Source: Ferdinandcohnia sp047238305
GTDB lineage: Bacteria > Bacillota > Bacilli > Bacillales > Bacillaceae_L
DNA length: 64,000 nt
Assembly: GCF_047238305.1 (NCBI RefSeq)
Contig: NZ_JBDFMO010000001.1
Coordinates: forward strand, 2,728,001-2,792,000
Reading direction: 5' to 3'
Shown here one piece after another: positions 24,420 to 33,924 of this stretch; the stretch's first letter is position 1; each line of letters opens with the position of its first letter. Made by a program: the position numbers and the translations under genes. Under the pieces are notes generated by a model. The model was not told where the DNA came from, ran no database searches, and was given only the letters and a program-made list of their open reading frames with translations.

Positions 24420-25520
24420 TTGAAGCCAATTAGAATATTACAAGTAGTTACGATCATGAACCGTGGTGGTTTAGAAACGATGCTAATGAACTATTATCGT
24501 CATATTAATCGAGATAAAATACAATTTGATTTTCTGGTCCATCGTGAGGAGGAAGGACATTATGATAAGGAAATTCTAGCGTTAGGTGGACGGATTTATC
24601 GAATGCCACAAATTAGGCCAGGAAACTATAGGAAGTATTTTAAACTACTTGATGAATTCTTCTTGCTTCATAATGAGTACAAAATAGTTCATTCCCACAT
24701 TAATGAAAATAGTAGTTTTGTATTAAAAGCTGCAAAAAAAGCTGGGGTTCCGGGGAGAATCGCACATAGTCATTTGAGTGATTTAGGAATAGACTTAAAA
24801 CTTCCTTTTCGGCTTTATGCTCGTTTTAATATGAAAGATAATCCAAGTGATTATTTTGCTTGCTCTAAAAATGCCGGAAATTGGCTATTTGGTAAAAAAA
24901 TACCAAAGAAAATTACTATCTTAAATAATGCAGTAAATGCAAACGAATTTAAATTTGACATAAATGTAAGAAAGAAAGTGAGAAAGGAGTTAAATTTAGA
25001 AGACCAAATAATAATAGGACATATAGGAAGATTTAATAAACAAAAAAATCATACTTTTATTATAGATATTTTTCAAGAAATAATTAAAAGAAAACCAAAT
25101 TCAATACTATTATTAGCTGGCGATGGAAATTTGCGAACATTGATGGAAAAAAAGGTGCAAAAATTAGGATTAAGTAATTCTGTGAGGTTTTTAGGTGTTA
25201 GAAATGATATATCAAAACTTATGCAAGCATTCGATGTATTTCTCTTCCCCTCCTTATTTGAAGGTTTACCAGTGGTTTTGATTGAAGCACAAGCTGCTGG
25301 TTTAAGGTGTTTTGCCTCAGATTCAATCACCAAAGAGTCAGATATTACAGGTAGAGTTGAGTTTATAAGCTTAGAGGAATCATCTGGAAAATGGGCAGGG
25401 AAAATTATCAAAGCAACATATGATCGTGAAGATACGAGAAATAATATAAGTGAAAAAGGATATGACACTTCAACCATGTCTAAATGGTTAACAAATTATT
25501 ATTTGAATTATGCAAAGTGA
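24420..25520 (+). CDS. epsF: Glycosyltransferase family 4, EpsF-like
   Basis: 366-residue GT-B enzyme starting MKPIRILQVVTIMNRGGLET. The typical EpsF motifs are IVHSHINENS, AHSHLSD and the sugar-nucleotide site FLFPSLFEGLPVVLIEAQAAGL. TTG start after AGGAGGATA. A close paralogue lies at 27603, probably from duplication inside the operon. Confidence 0.85.
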   Translation: MKPIRILQVVTIMNRGGLETMLMNYYRHINRDKIQFDFLVHREEEGHYDKEILALGGRIYRMPQIRPGNYRKYFKLLDEFFLLHNEYKIVHSHINENSSFVLKAAKKAGVPGRIAHSHLSDLGIDLKLPFRLYARFNMKDNPSDYFACSKNAGNWLFGKKIPKKITILNNAVNANEFKFDINVRKKVRKELNLEDQIIIGHIGRFNKQKNHTFIIDIFQEIIKRKPNSILLLAGDGNLRTLMEKKVQKLGLSNSVRFLGVRNDISKLMQAFDVFLFPSLFEGLPVVLIEAQAAGLRCFASDSITKESDITGRVEFISLEESSGKWAGKIIKATYDREDTRNNISEKGYDTSTMSKWLTNYYLNYAK

Positions 25521-25539
25521 AAAATTGGAGGAATAAATC

Positions 25540-26442
25540 TTGGCTCCTACATTAACAATCTTTACACCAACTTTTAATAGAGCATATACACTTCATTTAT
25601 GCTATGAAAGTTTAAAAAGGCAAACTTGTAAAGACTTTACATGGTTAATAATTGATGATGGATCGACTGATAATACAAATGAACTTGTTGATAATTGGAT
25701 TTCTGAAAACTTAGTTCCAATTCGTTATTACTACCAAGAAAACCAAGGAATGCACGGTGCCCATAATACTGCCTATAAATTAATAGATACAGAATTAAAT
25801 GTATGTATAGATTCCGACGATTATATGCCTGAAGATGCAGTTGCAAAAATTGTTTCTTACTGGAAAAAACATGGTAGTGATAAATATGCCGGTATAGTAG
25901 GATTAGATGCTAATAGAAAAGGAGAGATTATTGGGACGAAATTACCAGAATTTATTAATGAATCTACTCTTTCTAATTTATATGGCTTATATAAAGTTCG
26001 AGGTGATAAAAAACTGGTTTATCGTTCTAAGTTAACTAAAGAAGCACCACCATACCCGATATTTCCAGGGGAAAAGTATTGTCCATTAAGCTATAAATAT
26101 ATTCTTATAGACCAAAGATTTCCTTTACTTACTTTAAATGAAATACTTTGTCATGTTGAGTACCTAAATGATGGGTCAAGCATGAATATAATACATCAAT
26201 ATAAGAAAAATCCTCGTGGTTTTTCCTTTTTTAGAAAAGTCGCCATGAAAAATGCCCCTACTTATAAGGATAGATTTCGGGAATCTATTCATTATGTTTC
26301 GAGTAATATCTTAATTAAAAACTATAAATTTTTAGTTGATTCACCTTGTAAATTTACCACGTTCTTAACTATTCCTTTTGGAATAATGCTATATATCTAT
26401 ATTTTAAATACAAACAAGTCGACAGTGTTAAAGGAAGATTAG
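25540..26442 (+). CDS. Glycosyltransferase family 2
   Basis: 300-residue GT-A enzyme with LTIFTPTFNRAYTL, LIIDDGSTDNT and the DXD motif CIDSDDYM. Resembles the EpsH/TagGH side-chain transferases found next to epsG. TTG start with TTGGAGGAATAAATC. C-terminal hydrophobic segment TTFLTIPFGIMLYIYIL may contact the membrane. Confidence 0.82.
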   Translation: MAPTLTIFTPTFNRAYTLHLCYESLKRQTCKDFTWLIIDDGSTDNTNELVDNWISENLVPIRYYYQENQGMHGAHNTAYKLIDTELNVCIDSDDYMPEDAVAKIVSYWKKHGSDKYAGIVGLDANRKGEIIGTKLPEFINESTLSNLYGLYKVRGDKKLVYRSKLTKEAPPYPIFPGEKYCPLSYKYILIDQRFPLLTLNEILCHVEYLNDGSSMNIIHQYKKNPRGFSFFRKVAMKNAPTYKDRFRESIHYVSSNILIKNYKFLVDSPCKFTTFLTIPFGIMLYIYILNTNKSTVLKED

Positions 26443-26507
26443 AAAACTTTAATTTAAGGCAGAATAAATTTTTTTTAATATGGTTGAATAAGAAAGGATA
26501 TTCTATA

Positions 26508-27575
26508 ATGGCAGTTTTTTGGATAAACCTTTTCAGTGTTTATATATTATCTTATTTTTCTAGATATTTTTCCAAATCCTCACTTGACCAACCAAATAAC
26601 ATTAAACACAACTTATTACTATTTTCGATTGCGATAATAATATTGATTATAATTTCAGGATTAAGAAATAACGTTGGCGATACATCTGCATATATGCATT
26701 CTTATGAGATGAATAAATTTGATTGGAAAAATATTGACTATTCAGGGGATTTCGGATTTCATATTTATCAAATTCTTTTGCAAAAGTTATCTGACGATTC
26801 ACAGATTCTAGTTTTTTTTACTGCACTATTAACTAATTTATTTATTGGTGTAACATTGTATAAATATTCAAGGTTGATAGATTTAAGTTTGTACGTTTAT
26901 ATTACCTCTGGGATGTTCTTAGTTTCAATGAACGGAATAAGACAATATCTTGCAGCTTCAATAATTTTTCTTTCTACAAAATATATATTAAGCGGTGAAT
27001 GGTGGAAGTATTTTTTAGTGGTAATCTTCTCAGCAACTATACATAAAAGTGCACTTATTATGATTCCTATTTATTTCATAATTAGAAGGAAAGCATGGAC
27101 AAAGATTACAATTGTATTACTAATTTCTGCAATTTTTATAGTATTGAGTTTTAACCAATTTACTGAACTTCTTTTTACAGTTATTGAAGATACACAGTAT
27201 GGACAATATAGTGATTTTGATGGCGAAGGTGCAAATGTACTAAGAGTTTTGGTTAATTCAGCACCATTAATTATTGCTTTTGTTGGGAGAGAAAAACTTA
27301 GGCAAATCTTTCCGAATAGTGATTATATAGTAAATTTGTCATTATTAAGTTTGATATTTATGATTGTTGCCACACAAAATTGGATATTCGCCCGATTTGG
27401 TATTTATTTTGGAATATATAATTTAATTCTGATGTCTTGGATTATTAAGGTAATTAATAAAAGGGGCCAAAAGTTTATTTATTATGCAATTTTAGTATGC
27501 TACTTTATATATTTTTATTTTGAACAAGTGATTGGTTTGGGAATGGTTTATAGAAGTGATTATATTGAATTTTAA
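26508..27575 (+). CDS. epsG: EpsG-family polysaccharide polymerase (Wzy-like)
   Basis: About 355-residue polytopic membrane protein with roughly ten hydrophobic spans. The EpsG hallmarks are NNVGDTSAYMHSYE and NGIRQYLAASIIF. It joins repeat units on the outer face of the membrane. Start chosen at ATG 26508 (MAVFWINLFSVYIL) behind AAGAAAGGATAT; the TTG at 26484 adds a polar N terminus and has no ribosome site. Confidence 0.85.
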   Translation: MAVFWINLFSVYILSYFSRYFSKSSLDQPNNIKHNLLLFSIAIIILIIISGLRNNVGDTSAYMHSYEMNKFDWKNIDYSGDFGFHIYQILLQKLSDDSQILVFFTALLTNLFIGVTLYKYSRLIDLSLYVYITSGMFLVSMNGIRQYLAASIIFLSTKYILSGEWWKYFLVVIFSATIHKSALIMIPIYFIIRRKAWTKITIVLLISAIFIVLSFNQFTELLFTVIEDTQYGQYSDFDGEGANVLRVLVNSAPLIIAFVGREKLRQIFPNSDYIVNLSLLSLIFMIVATQNWIFARFGIYFGIYNLILMSWIIKVINKRGQKFIYYAILVCYFIYFYFEQVIGLGMVYRSDYIEF

Positions 27576-27602
27576 TACGTTATTTAATGGAAGGTTGAAC
27601 AT

Positions 27603-28709
27603 ATGAAAAAAATAAAAGTATTACATGTATTAGGTGGTTTATGGTGTGGTGGTACTGAAACTTTCGTTATGAGTTTATTTCGTAACATCGATAGAGAAAA
27701 GTTTGAATTTATTTTTCTAATTCACGAAGAAGAAAAAGCCCATTATGATGATGAGGTATTAGCATTAGGAGGTAAAATATACAGAATTAAAGGGCGTAAA
27801 GAAGTTGGGATTTTAAATTATATAATAACTTTGGTGAAAGTATTGAAAGAAATAAATCCTCATGTTATTCACTCACATGCTATGTTTAATTCTGGAGTTG
27901 TAATGTTTGCAGCATATTTGGCTGGAATAAAAAAACGCGTTTCACATGCACACAGTTCAAAAGATGAGGGAGGTAACCAATATGTTCGAATAGCATTCCA
28001 AAGTATTATGCGTTTTAATATAAATTTATTTTCTACCGATCATCTTGCGTGTAATGTTAAAGCTGGGGAATTTTTATTCAGGAAAAATGTACCAATAATT
28101 AATAATGGTCTAGATTTAGAAAAGTTCACTAGAAAGAATGTTAAACATCTACACTTCATTCGAAATGAACTTTCAATATCAGAAGATATGTATGTGATAG
28201 GATTTGTAGGTAGACTTGTAGAGGTAAAAAACCCTGTTTTTATTATAAACATTTTAGAAAAAGTTCTTGAAAACAAAAAGAATTCAATTGTTGTTATTGT
28301 TGGAGATGGACCACTTAAAGATGATCTCAAATCATTATTAGAATTAAAAGGCCTTACTAAATTTGTTAAATTTACTGGAAATCGAAGTGATGTTGCAAGT
28401 ATTATGGATGTTTTTGATGTTTTAGTACTGCCTTCTTTATTTGAAGGGATGCCAATTGTAGCTCTAGAAGCCCAAGCTAAAGGTCTTCCATGTGTTCTTT
28501 CTAATAATATTCCTAGAGCTGTAGACCTGGGACTTGATTTAATAAAATTTATACCACTTAATAACGAGGAAAAATGGATTAGTGCCATAACAGAGAATAA
28601 TCAAAAATTAAATGATTATATAAAAATAAAAGATGCATTTATGAGTAAAGGCTATGATATTCAAAGTGTATCAGCACAAATGTTGAAAATATATGGGATT
28701 TTAAATTAA
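27603..28709 (+). CDS. Glycosyltransferase family 4, second EpsF-like copy
   Basis: 368-residue GT-B enzyme starting MKKIKVLHVLGGLWCGGTET. It contains VIHSHAMFNSG, SHAHSSKDE and the LPSLFEGMPIVALEAQAKGL donor site. It aligns along its length with the protein at 24420, so the two are paralogues. ATG behind GGAAGG. Confidence 0.83.
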   Translation: MKKIKVLHVLGGLWCGGTETFVMSLFRNIDREKFEFIFLIHEEEKAHYDDEVLALGGKIYRIKGRKEVGILNYIITLVKVLKEINPHVIHSHAMFNSGVVMFAAYLAGIKKRVSHAHSSKDEGGNQYVRIAFQSIMRFNINLFSTDHLACNVKAGEFLFRKNVPIINNGLDLEKFTRKNVKHLHFIRNELSISEDMYVIGFVGRLVEVKNPVFIINILEKVLENKKNSIVVIVGDGPLKDDLKSLLELKGLTKFVKFTGNRSDVASIMDVFDVLVLPSLFEGMPIVALEAQAKGLPCVLSNNIPRAVDLGLDLIKFIPLNNEEKWISAITENNQKLNDYIKIKDAFMSKGYDIQSVSAQMLKIYGILN

Positions 28710-28724
28710 TTAAGGGGGATTAAT

Positions 28725-29876
28725 TTGGATAGCTTATCGAGGGTATATTTGTCACCACCTCATATGAGTGGGAAAGAGCAAAAATATATAAAAAATGCTT
28801 TTGAAAGTAATTGGATTGCTCCACTAGGTCCAAATGTTGATGCTTTCGAAAATGAGATATCTAATTACTTAGGAGTCAAAGGTGCTGTAGCTGTTAGTTC
28901 AGGAACTGCTGCGATACATTTGGCTCTTTCTTTATTAGAAGTTGATTTTGGAGATACAGTTTTTTGTTCAAGCCTAACTTTTGTTGCAAGCGCAAATCCC
29001 ATTCTTTACCAAAAGGCTCAGCCGGTTTTTATTGATTCAGAACCAGAAACATGGAATATGTCACCTATCGCTCTAGAAAAAGCATTAAAAGATTCCCTAT
29101 ATAATGGTAAGTTACCTAAAGCAGTAATAGTTGTTAACTTATATGGACAAAGTGCCAAAATGGATGACATTTTAGAGATTTGTAATTTTTATGGTGTTCC
29201 AGTAATAGAAGATGCTGCTGAATCACTAGGAACAATATATAAAGGGAGAAATAGCGGTACTTTAGGTAAGTTTGGAATTTTGTCATTCAACGGCAATAAA
29301 ATTATTACAACCTCCGGTGGTGGAATGATAGTTTCAGATGACACGAATTTATTAATGAAAGCACGGTTTCTAGCAACACAAGCAAGAGATAATGCGAGAC
29401 ATTATCAACATAGTATTATGGGCTATAATTACCGAATGAGCAATGTTTTAGCGGGTATTGGAAGGGGGCAACTTGAAGTTTTAGATGATCGAATTAGCAG
29501 CAAAAGAAGGATACATGAAAAATACAGTATAGAACTGGGTCATATTAAAGGGCTTGAAATTTTAAAAGAAACAGATAGTACACGTTCTAACTATTGGCTA
29601 ACAGTATTAACTATTAATGAAGATGAAATGGGTATAAATATTGATACCCTATTAAAGACATTTGATGAAAAAAATATTGAAGTACGCCCTGTTTGGAAAC
29701 CGTTACATTTGCAACCACTCTTTAGAGGATATAAATATTTTTCGCATGGTACGATTAGTGTTAGCGATAAGTTGTTCAATTCAGGTATATGTCTTCCTTC
29801 TGGTTCAAATATGAGCGAAGAAGATCAAGATAGAGTCATTCAAGTTCTTAAACAATCTATGAAAATAAAGGTTTAG
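28725..29876 (+). CDS. epsN: PLP-dependent nucleotide-sugar aminotransferase, EpsN-like
   Basis: 383-residue DegT/DnrJ/EryC1-family enzyme. It should aminate the 4-keto sugar made by EpsC, giving a UDP-4-amino-4,6-dideoxy sugar (bacillosamine route), with Glu as donor. Visible: GTAAIHLAL, VPVIEDAAESLGT, and the PLP Lys in SFNGNKIITTSGGGM. Start TTG after AAGGGGGA. EpsC, EpsN and EpsM make diacetylbacillosamine in B. subtilis; here the acyltransferase step may use a different acyl group (see cassette at 41.3 kb). Confidence 0.9.
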   Translation: MDSLSRVYLSPPHMSGKEQKYIKNAFESNWIAPLGPNVDAFENEISNYLGVKGAVAVSSGTAAIHLALSLLEVDFGDTVFCSSLTFVASANPILYQKAQPVFIDSEPETWNMSPIALEKALKDSLYNGKLPKAVIVVNLYGQSAKMDDILEICNFYGVPVIEDAAESLGTIYKGRNSGTLGKFGILSFNGNKIITTSGGGMIVSDDTNLLMKARFLATQARDNARHYQHSIMGYNYRMSNVLAGIGRGQLEVLDDRISSKRRIHEKYSIELGHIKGLEILKETDSTRSNYWLTVLTINEDEMGINIDTLLKTFDEKNIEVRPVWKPLHLQPLFRGYKYFSHGTISVSDKLFNSGICLPSGSNMSEEDQDRVIQVLKQSMKIKV

Positions 29877-29902
29877 ATACCCTAAATTGAGGGGGAACAG
29901 TA

Positions 29903-30649
29903 TTGTCGTCTAATAATACAAGTATTCCTAAGATAATACACTATTGTTGGTTTGGTGGGAAGGAAAAACCAAGAATAGTAAAAAAGTGTATATCTAGTTG
30001 GAAAAAGTATTTAAGTGAGTATGAAATTATTGAATGGAATGAAAGTAATTTTGACTTAAATAGTAATCCGTATGTAAAAGAAGCATACGAATTAAAGAGG
30101 TATGCTTTTGTAAGTGATTATGTAAGAGTTTTTGTATTATTCAACTTTGGTGGCATTTACTTAGATACGGATGTTGAAGTATTAAAACCTTTTGATGACT
30201 TATTAAATCATGATTCTTTCTGGGGGTTTGAGGAGGGGAATTATATAGCAACCAGTACAATAGGTGCAGTTAAAGGAAATGAAATAATTAGAGCGTTCTT
30301 AGAATCATACAAAGAAAAAAAGTTAAAGAATGAAAACGGTGATGAAATTACAAACGTGGCAACTGTAACAGAAATCCTTAAACAACAAGGATTATTAATG
30401 AATGGGGAATATCAAGAAATTAAAAACATAGGAGCTTTCTATCCTCAAGAATATTTTTCCCCGTATGACTATATTAATTGTACGAAACGAATTTCAAGAA
30501 GTACTTATACAATTCATTATTTTTATAAAAGTTGGCTACCATTTAGTACAAGAATTAAAACCTTAATAAAAAAAATGTTATCAAGTTTAATTGGAGGAAA
30601 TAATGTTCAAAGGTTAAGGGAAATATTACCGAATAAATATGGAGGTTAA
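29903..30649 (+). CDS. Glycosyltransferase family 32 (DXD sugar-binding)
   Basis: 248-residue enzyme starting with the family motif IPKIIHYCWFGGKEKP; DXD is GGIYLDTDVEVLKPFD and the family also shows AFVSDYVRVFVLF. Membrane-peripheral capsule or EPS transferase; donor unknown. TTG start behind GAGGGGGAA. From here to about 37.8 kb the DNA is noticeably more AT-rich than the core eps genes, which fits acquisition as a side-chain module. Confidence 0.82.
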   Translation: MSSNNTSIPKIIHYCWFGGKEKPRIVKKCISSWKKYLSEYEIIEWNESNFDLNSNPYVKEAYELKRYAFVSDYVRVFVLFNFGGIYLDTDVEVLKPFDDLLNHDSFWGFEEGNYIATSTIGAVKGNEIIRAFLESYKEKKLKNENGDEITNVATVTEILKQQGLLMNGEYQEIKNIGAFYPQEYFSPYDYINCTKRISRSTYTIHYFYKSWLPFSTRIKTLIKKMLSSLIGGNNVQRLREILPNKYGG

Positions 30650-30654
30650 TTATA

Positions 30655-31611
30655 TTGAAAATGAATGTGGTCTACTCTACAGATGATAATTATGCACAGC
30701 ATGTAGGAGTATCACTTATTTCTTTATTTGAAAATAATTTGGAATTTGAACAAATAACAGTTTTTCTAATTGAAAATAATATTACAAATATAAATAAGAA
30801 AAAACTAAAGTCAATTTGTATAAGGTACAATAGGGCAATTCATTTTATTAACTTTAATATAATTCTAAATCAACTTAAGCTGAATATTAATAACTCAATT
30901 TCCATAAATGCTTACGCAAGATTGTTTTTATCAAGTTTTATAGATTCAAATATTAATAAGATACTATATTTAGATTGTGACTCGATTATAAATGATTCCT
31001 TAAGTGATTTGTGGAAATATAATATTAAAAATTATTATGTTGCTGGCGTAGCAGATACAGTAAGTGACTTAACAAAATTTAGTATTAATATGAGTACAGA
31101 AAATATTTATATAAATTCTGGGGTACTCTTAATCAATCTAAAAAAGTGGAGAGAAAATAACATTGAACAAAAATTTATAAAATTTATAAGTGACCGCCAA
31201 GGTAATGTCTTTCACCATGATCAAGGAGTATTAAACGGGACATTAAAAGAAAAAATTTTAGTACTTCCGCCAAAGTATAATGCAATGACAATATTTTTCA
31301 CAATGAATAGAAATGAGATTTTCATTTACTATGGAATGAAAGAATATTGTTATAACGTTTCTGAGCTAAAAGAAGCTAAGGATAAACCTGTAATAATTCA
31401 TTTTACTCCTGCATTTGTTAATAGGCCATGGATAAAAGGTTGTAAACACCCTTTTAATTATTTATACCAAAAATATTTAAAGATGTCACCATGGAAGGAA
31501 ACTCAATTGCTTAAGGATCAAAGGAAATTAGGAGAAAAAATTGTGGCTTTTATGTTCAATTATTTTCCTTTTAAAGTAGCAAACAATATCACAAACTTTA
31601 TATTTAAATAA
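30655..31611 (+). CDS. Glycosyltransferase family 8
   Basis: 318-residue GT8-type enzyme: NVVYSTDDNYAQHVGVSL at the N terminus, DXD as ILYLDCDSIIN, then INSGVLLINLKKW and HHDQGVLNG, all family signatures. GT8 enzymes often transfer glucose or galactose. TTG 30655 is nine bases after GGAGG; ATG 30661 is an alternative. Confidence 0.85.
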   Translation: MKMNVVYSTDDNYAQHVGVSLISLFENNLEFEQITVFLIENNITNINKKKLKSICIRYNRAIHFINFNIILNQLKLNINNSISINAYARLFLSSFIDSNINKILYLDCDSIINDSLSDLWKYNIKNYYVAGVADTVSDLTKFSINMSTENIYINSGVLLINLKKWRENNIEQKFIKFISDRQGNVFHHDQGVLNGTLKEKILVLPPKYNAMTIFFTMNRNEIFIYYGMKEYCYNVSELKEAKDKPVIIHFTPAFVNRPWIKGCKHPFNYLYQKYLKMSPWKETQLLKDQRKLGEKIVAFMFNYFPFKVANNITNFIFK

Positions 31612-31634
31612 AATTAGTAATATAGGAGAAATAT

Positions 31635-32840
31635 ATGAAGAAAAGTGTATTAATCAGTATGTACTCTATGAATATTGGTGGTGCAGAAAGAAGTCTGATA
31701 GGATTATTAGAAAGTTTTGATAGTACCTTATTTGACATAGATTTATTTTTATATAGACAAGAAGGAGAGTTCTTAGGATTAGTTCCAAAAAAAATAAATC
31801 TCCTGCGTAGTATTACAGAGTACACAACTTTTGAAAGACCAATTAAAGATGTATTAAAAGAAGGTCATTACTATTTAGGGTGTATGAGGATATTGGCTAA
31901 AGTCATAGCTAAATATGCTAGTCTAAATAAATCTAACTGTACCTATAAACAAATGCAATATACTTGGGAACTTTCTATGCCAAAACTCCCCAAATTAGAA
32001 AAAAAGTATGATTTAGCTATTAGTTTTCTTGGTCCACATAATTTTATCCTTGATAAAGTAGATGCAGATATAAAAATTGGGTGGAATCACACGGATTACT
32101 TTACAATTGTAAATCCAGATAGAAAGATTGATGAAAAAATGTGGGGAAAATTAGACTATATTGTAAATGTTTCTAAAGACTGCGAAGATTCGTTTTTAAA
32201 AGTTTTTCCTAGTTTAAGACATAAATCAATTGTTATAGAGAATATATTATCAGCGGAGTTTGTAAGAGAGCAATCCAACTATAATATCAAGGATGAAATG
32301 CCAGATGATGGAACAATAAAAATTTGTTCAGTTGGAAGATTCAGTGAAGCAAAAGGGTTCGATTTAGCAGTAATTGCTTGTAAAAAATTAGTTGATTTAG
32401 GTTATAAACTAAGATGGTATATAGTTGGCTATGGCGGGGATGAAAAATATATAAAGCAATTAATAAAGGATAATGAAATTGGCGAGAACTTCATTTTACT
32501 TGGTAAAAAAGTAAACCCATATCCCTATATAAAGGAATGTGATGTCTATTGTCAGCCATCAAGGTACGAAGGCAAGGCAGTAACAGTTAGAGAAGCTCAA
32601 ATTCTTGGGAAACCTGTAGTTATTACTAGATATCCAACATCAAATAGTCAGGTTTGTGATGGAATAGATGGGATAATAACTTCAATTGGAATAGATGGGA
32701 TAGTAGAAGGAATAAGGAAAATAATTGATAACAAGGACTTAAGAGAAAAACTTATTTTAAAAACTTTAAATACTGATTATAGCAACAGAGGTGAAATAAA
32801 TAAAATCTATTCACTTTTAAAAATTATGTTAACTGCCTAG
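31635..32840 (+). CDS. Glycosyltransferase family 4
   Basis: 401-residue GT-B enzyme. N-terminal MYSMNIGGAERSLIGLLESF and C-terminal donor site CQPSRYEGKAVTVREAQILG. The Glu pair of GT4 is present. ATG behind AGGAGAAATAT. Confidence 0.83.
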   Translation: MKKSVLISMYSMNIGGAERSLIGLLESFDSTLFDIDLFLYRQEGEFLGLVPKKINLLRSITEYTTFERPIKDVLKEGHYYLGCMRILAKVIAKYASLNKSNCTYKQMQYTWELSMPKLPKLEKKYDLAISFLGPHNFILDKVDADIKIGWNHTDYFTIVNPDRKIDEKMWGKLDYIVNVSKDCEDSFLKVFPSLRHKSIVIENILSAEFVREQSNYNIKDEMPDDGTIKICSVGRFSEAKGFDLAVIACKKLVDLGYKLRWYIVGYGGDEKYIKQLIKDNEIGENFILLGKKVNPYPYIKECDVYCQPSRYEGKAVTVREAQILGKPVVITRYPTSNSQVCDGIDGIITSIGIDGIVEGIRKIIDNKDLREKLILKTLNTDYSNRGEINKIYSLLKIMLTA

Positions 32841-32906
32841 ATTCGATAGAATACTAGGTTTTTATGTGTAAATTAATAAAAATTCATTTTCAATTTGGAG
32901 GGTTTT

Positions 32907-33878
32907 ATGGAGAATGTATTATTGTTAGATACATCTGTGGGGTCGGATAACAAAGGTGACGACATAATAATGAAATGTGTTAGATATCATCTTTCCGAAA
33001 TAACCAAAAATGCATATGTTTATACGTTACCAACACACGTATCATCCTTTCACTGGTATCAAGTAGCTCGTGGTTCAAATAAGGTAAAATCTTTTAAGAA
33101 CTCTAAATACAAATTTGTTGGTGGATCTAATTTACTTACAATGGATATGTTAACCCATTTCCCTCAATGGAATATAAATATATTCAATTATGGACCGCTA
33201 GAAGGGAGTATATTAGTTGGGGTTGGGGCAGGACAAGGAAATAAAGTAAATAGATATACTAAAGCACTATATAATAAAGTTCTTTCGCATAAATACTATC
33301 ATAGTGTTAGAGATGAAAGGACAAAACGCATCTTAGAGGAAATGGGTTTTAGGGCTATTAATACTGGTTGTGCAACATTATGGTCTCTTACGCCAGAATT
33401 CTGTAAAGATATTCCCATACAAAAAGCGGAATCGGTTATTTTTACATTAACAAGTAATCCTGAAGGACCACACAAACAAGACCAATTGTTAATAGACATA
33501 TTAAAGAAGAACTATAAAAACATATATTTTTGGATACAAGGAGATCACGATTTAAATTATTTTAATCAATTTAATAATACAAAAAATATAAAAGTTGTGC
33601 CACCCACTATAGAAAATTACGAAAGTATTCTGAATTCAGAAGTAGACTACATTGGTACTAGACTGCACGGGGGAATCTTTGCTATGCGCCATAAAAAAAG
33701 GTCTATTATTATTGCAATTGATGAACGAGCCAGAGGAATGAATGAATCTTATAATCTTAATACAATAGAACGAAATGATCTTACTAATCTAGACAAGATG
33801 ATAAACTCAGAGATTATCACAAATGTAAATGTAAATTACGACAATATTAATAAATGGATAAGTCAATTTAAAATTTAG
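32907..33878 (+). CDS. Polysaccharide pyruvyl transferase family protein
   Basis: 323-residue protein of the CsaB/EpsI/EpsO family, which adds pyruvate ketals from phosphoenolpyruvate to sugars. Features: N-terminal SVGSDNKGDDIIMKCVRYHL, VRDERTKRILEEMGF, and the C-terminal YIGTRLHGGIFAMRHKKRSI with the conserved RLHG. Pyruvylation would make the polymer acidic. ATG 32907 sits behind GGAGGG. Confidence 0.85.
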   Translation: MENVLLLDTSVGSDNKGDDIIMKCVRYHLSEITKNAYVYTLPTHVSSFHWYQVARGSNKVKSFKNSKYKFVGGSNLLTMDMLTHFPQWNINIFNYGPLEGSILVGVGAGQGNKVNRYTKALYNKVLSHKYYHSVRDERTKRILEEMGFRAINTGCATLWSLTPEFCKDIPIQKAESVIFTLTSNPEGPHKQDQLLIDILKKNYKNIYFWIQGDHDLNYFNQFNNTKNIKVVPPTIENYESILNSEVDYIGTRLHGGIFAMRHKKRSIIIAIDERARGMNESYNLNTIERNDLTNLDKMINSEIITNVNVNYDNINKWISQFKI

Positions 33879-33924
33879 CCTAATTATATTTTTATTCAAA
33901 ATATTAAAATACGAGGGAATAACA

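Noticed and set aside
28040..28588. 182-codon minus-strand frame opposite the second EpsF-like gene
   Set aside because: Antisense shadow of a clearly real glycosyltransferase; no ribosome site and no recognisable protein.
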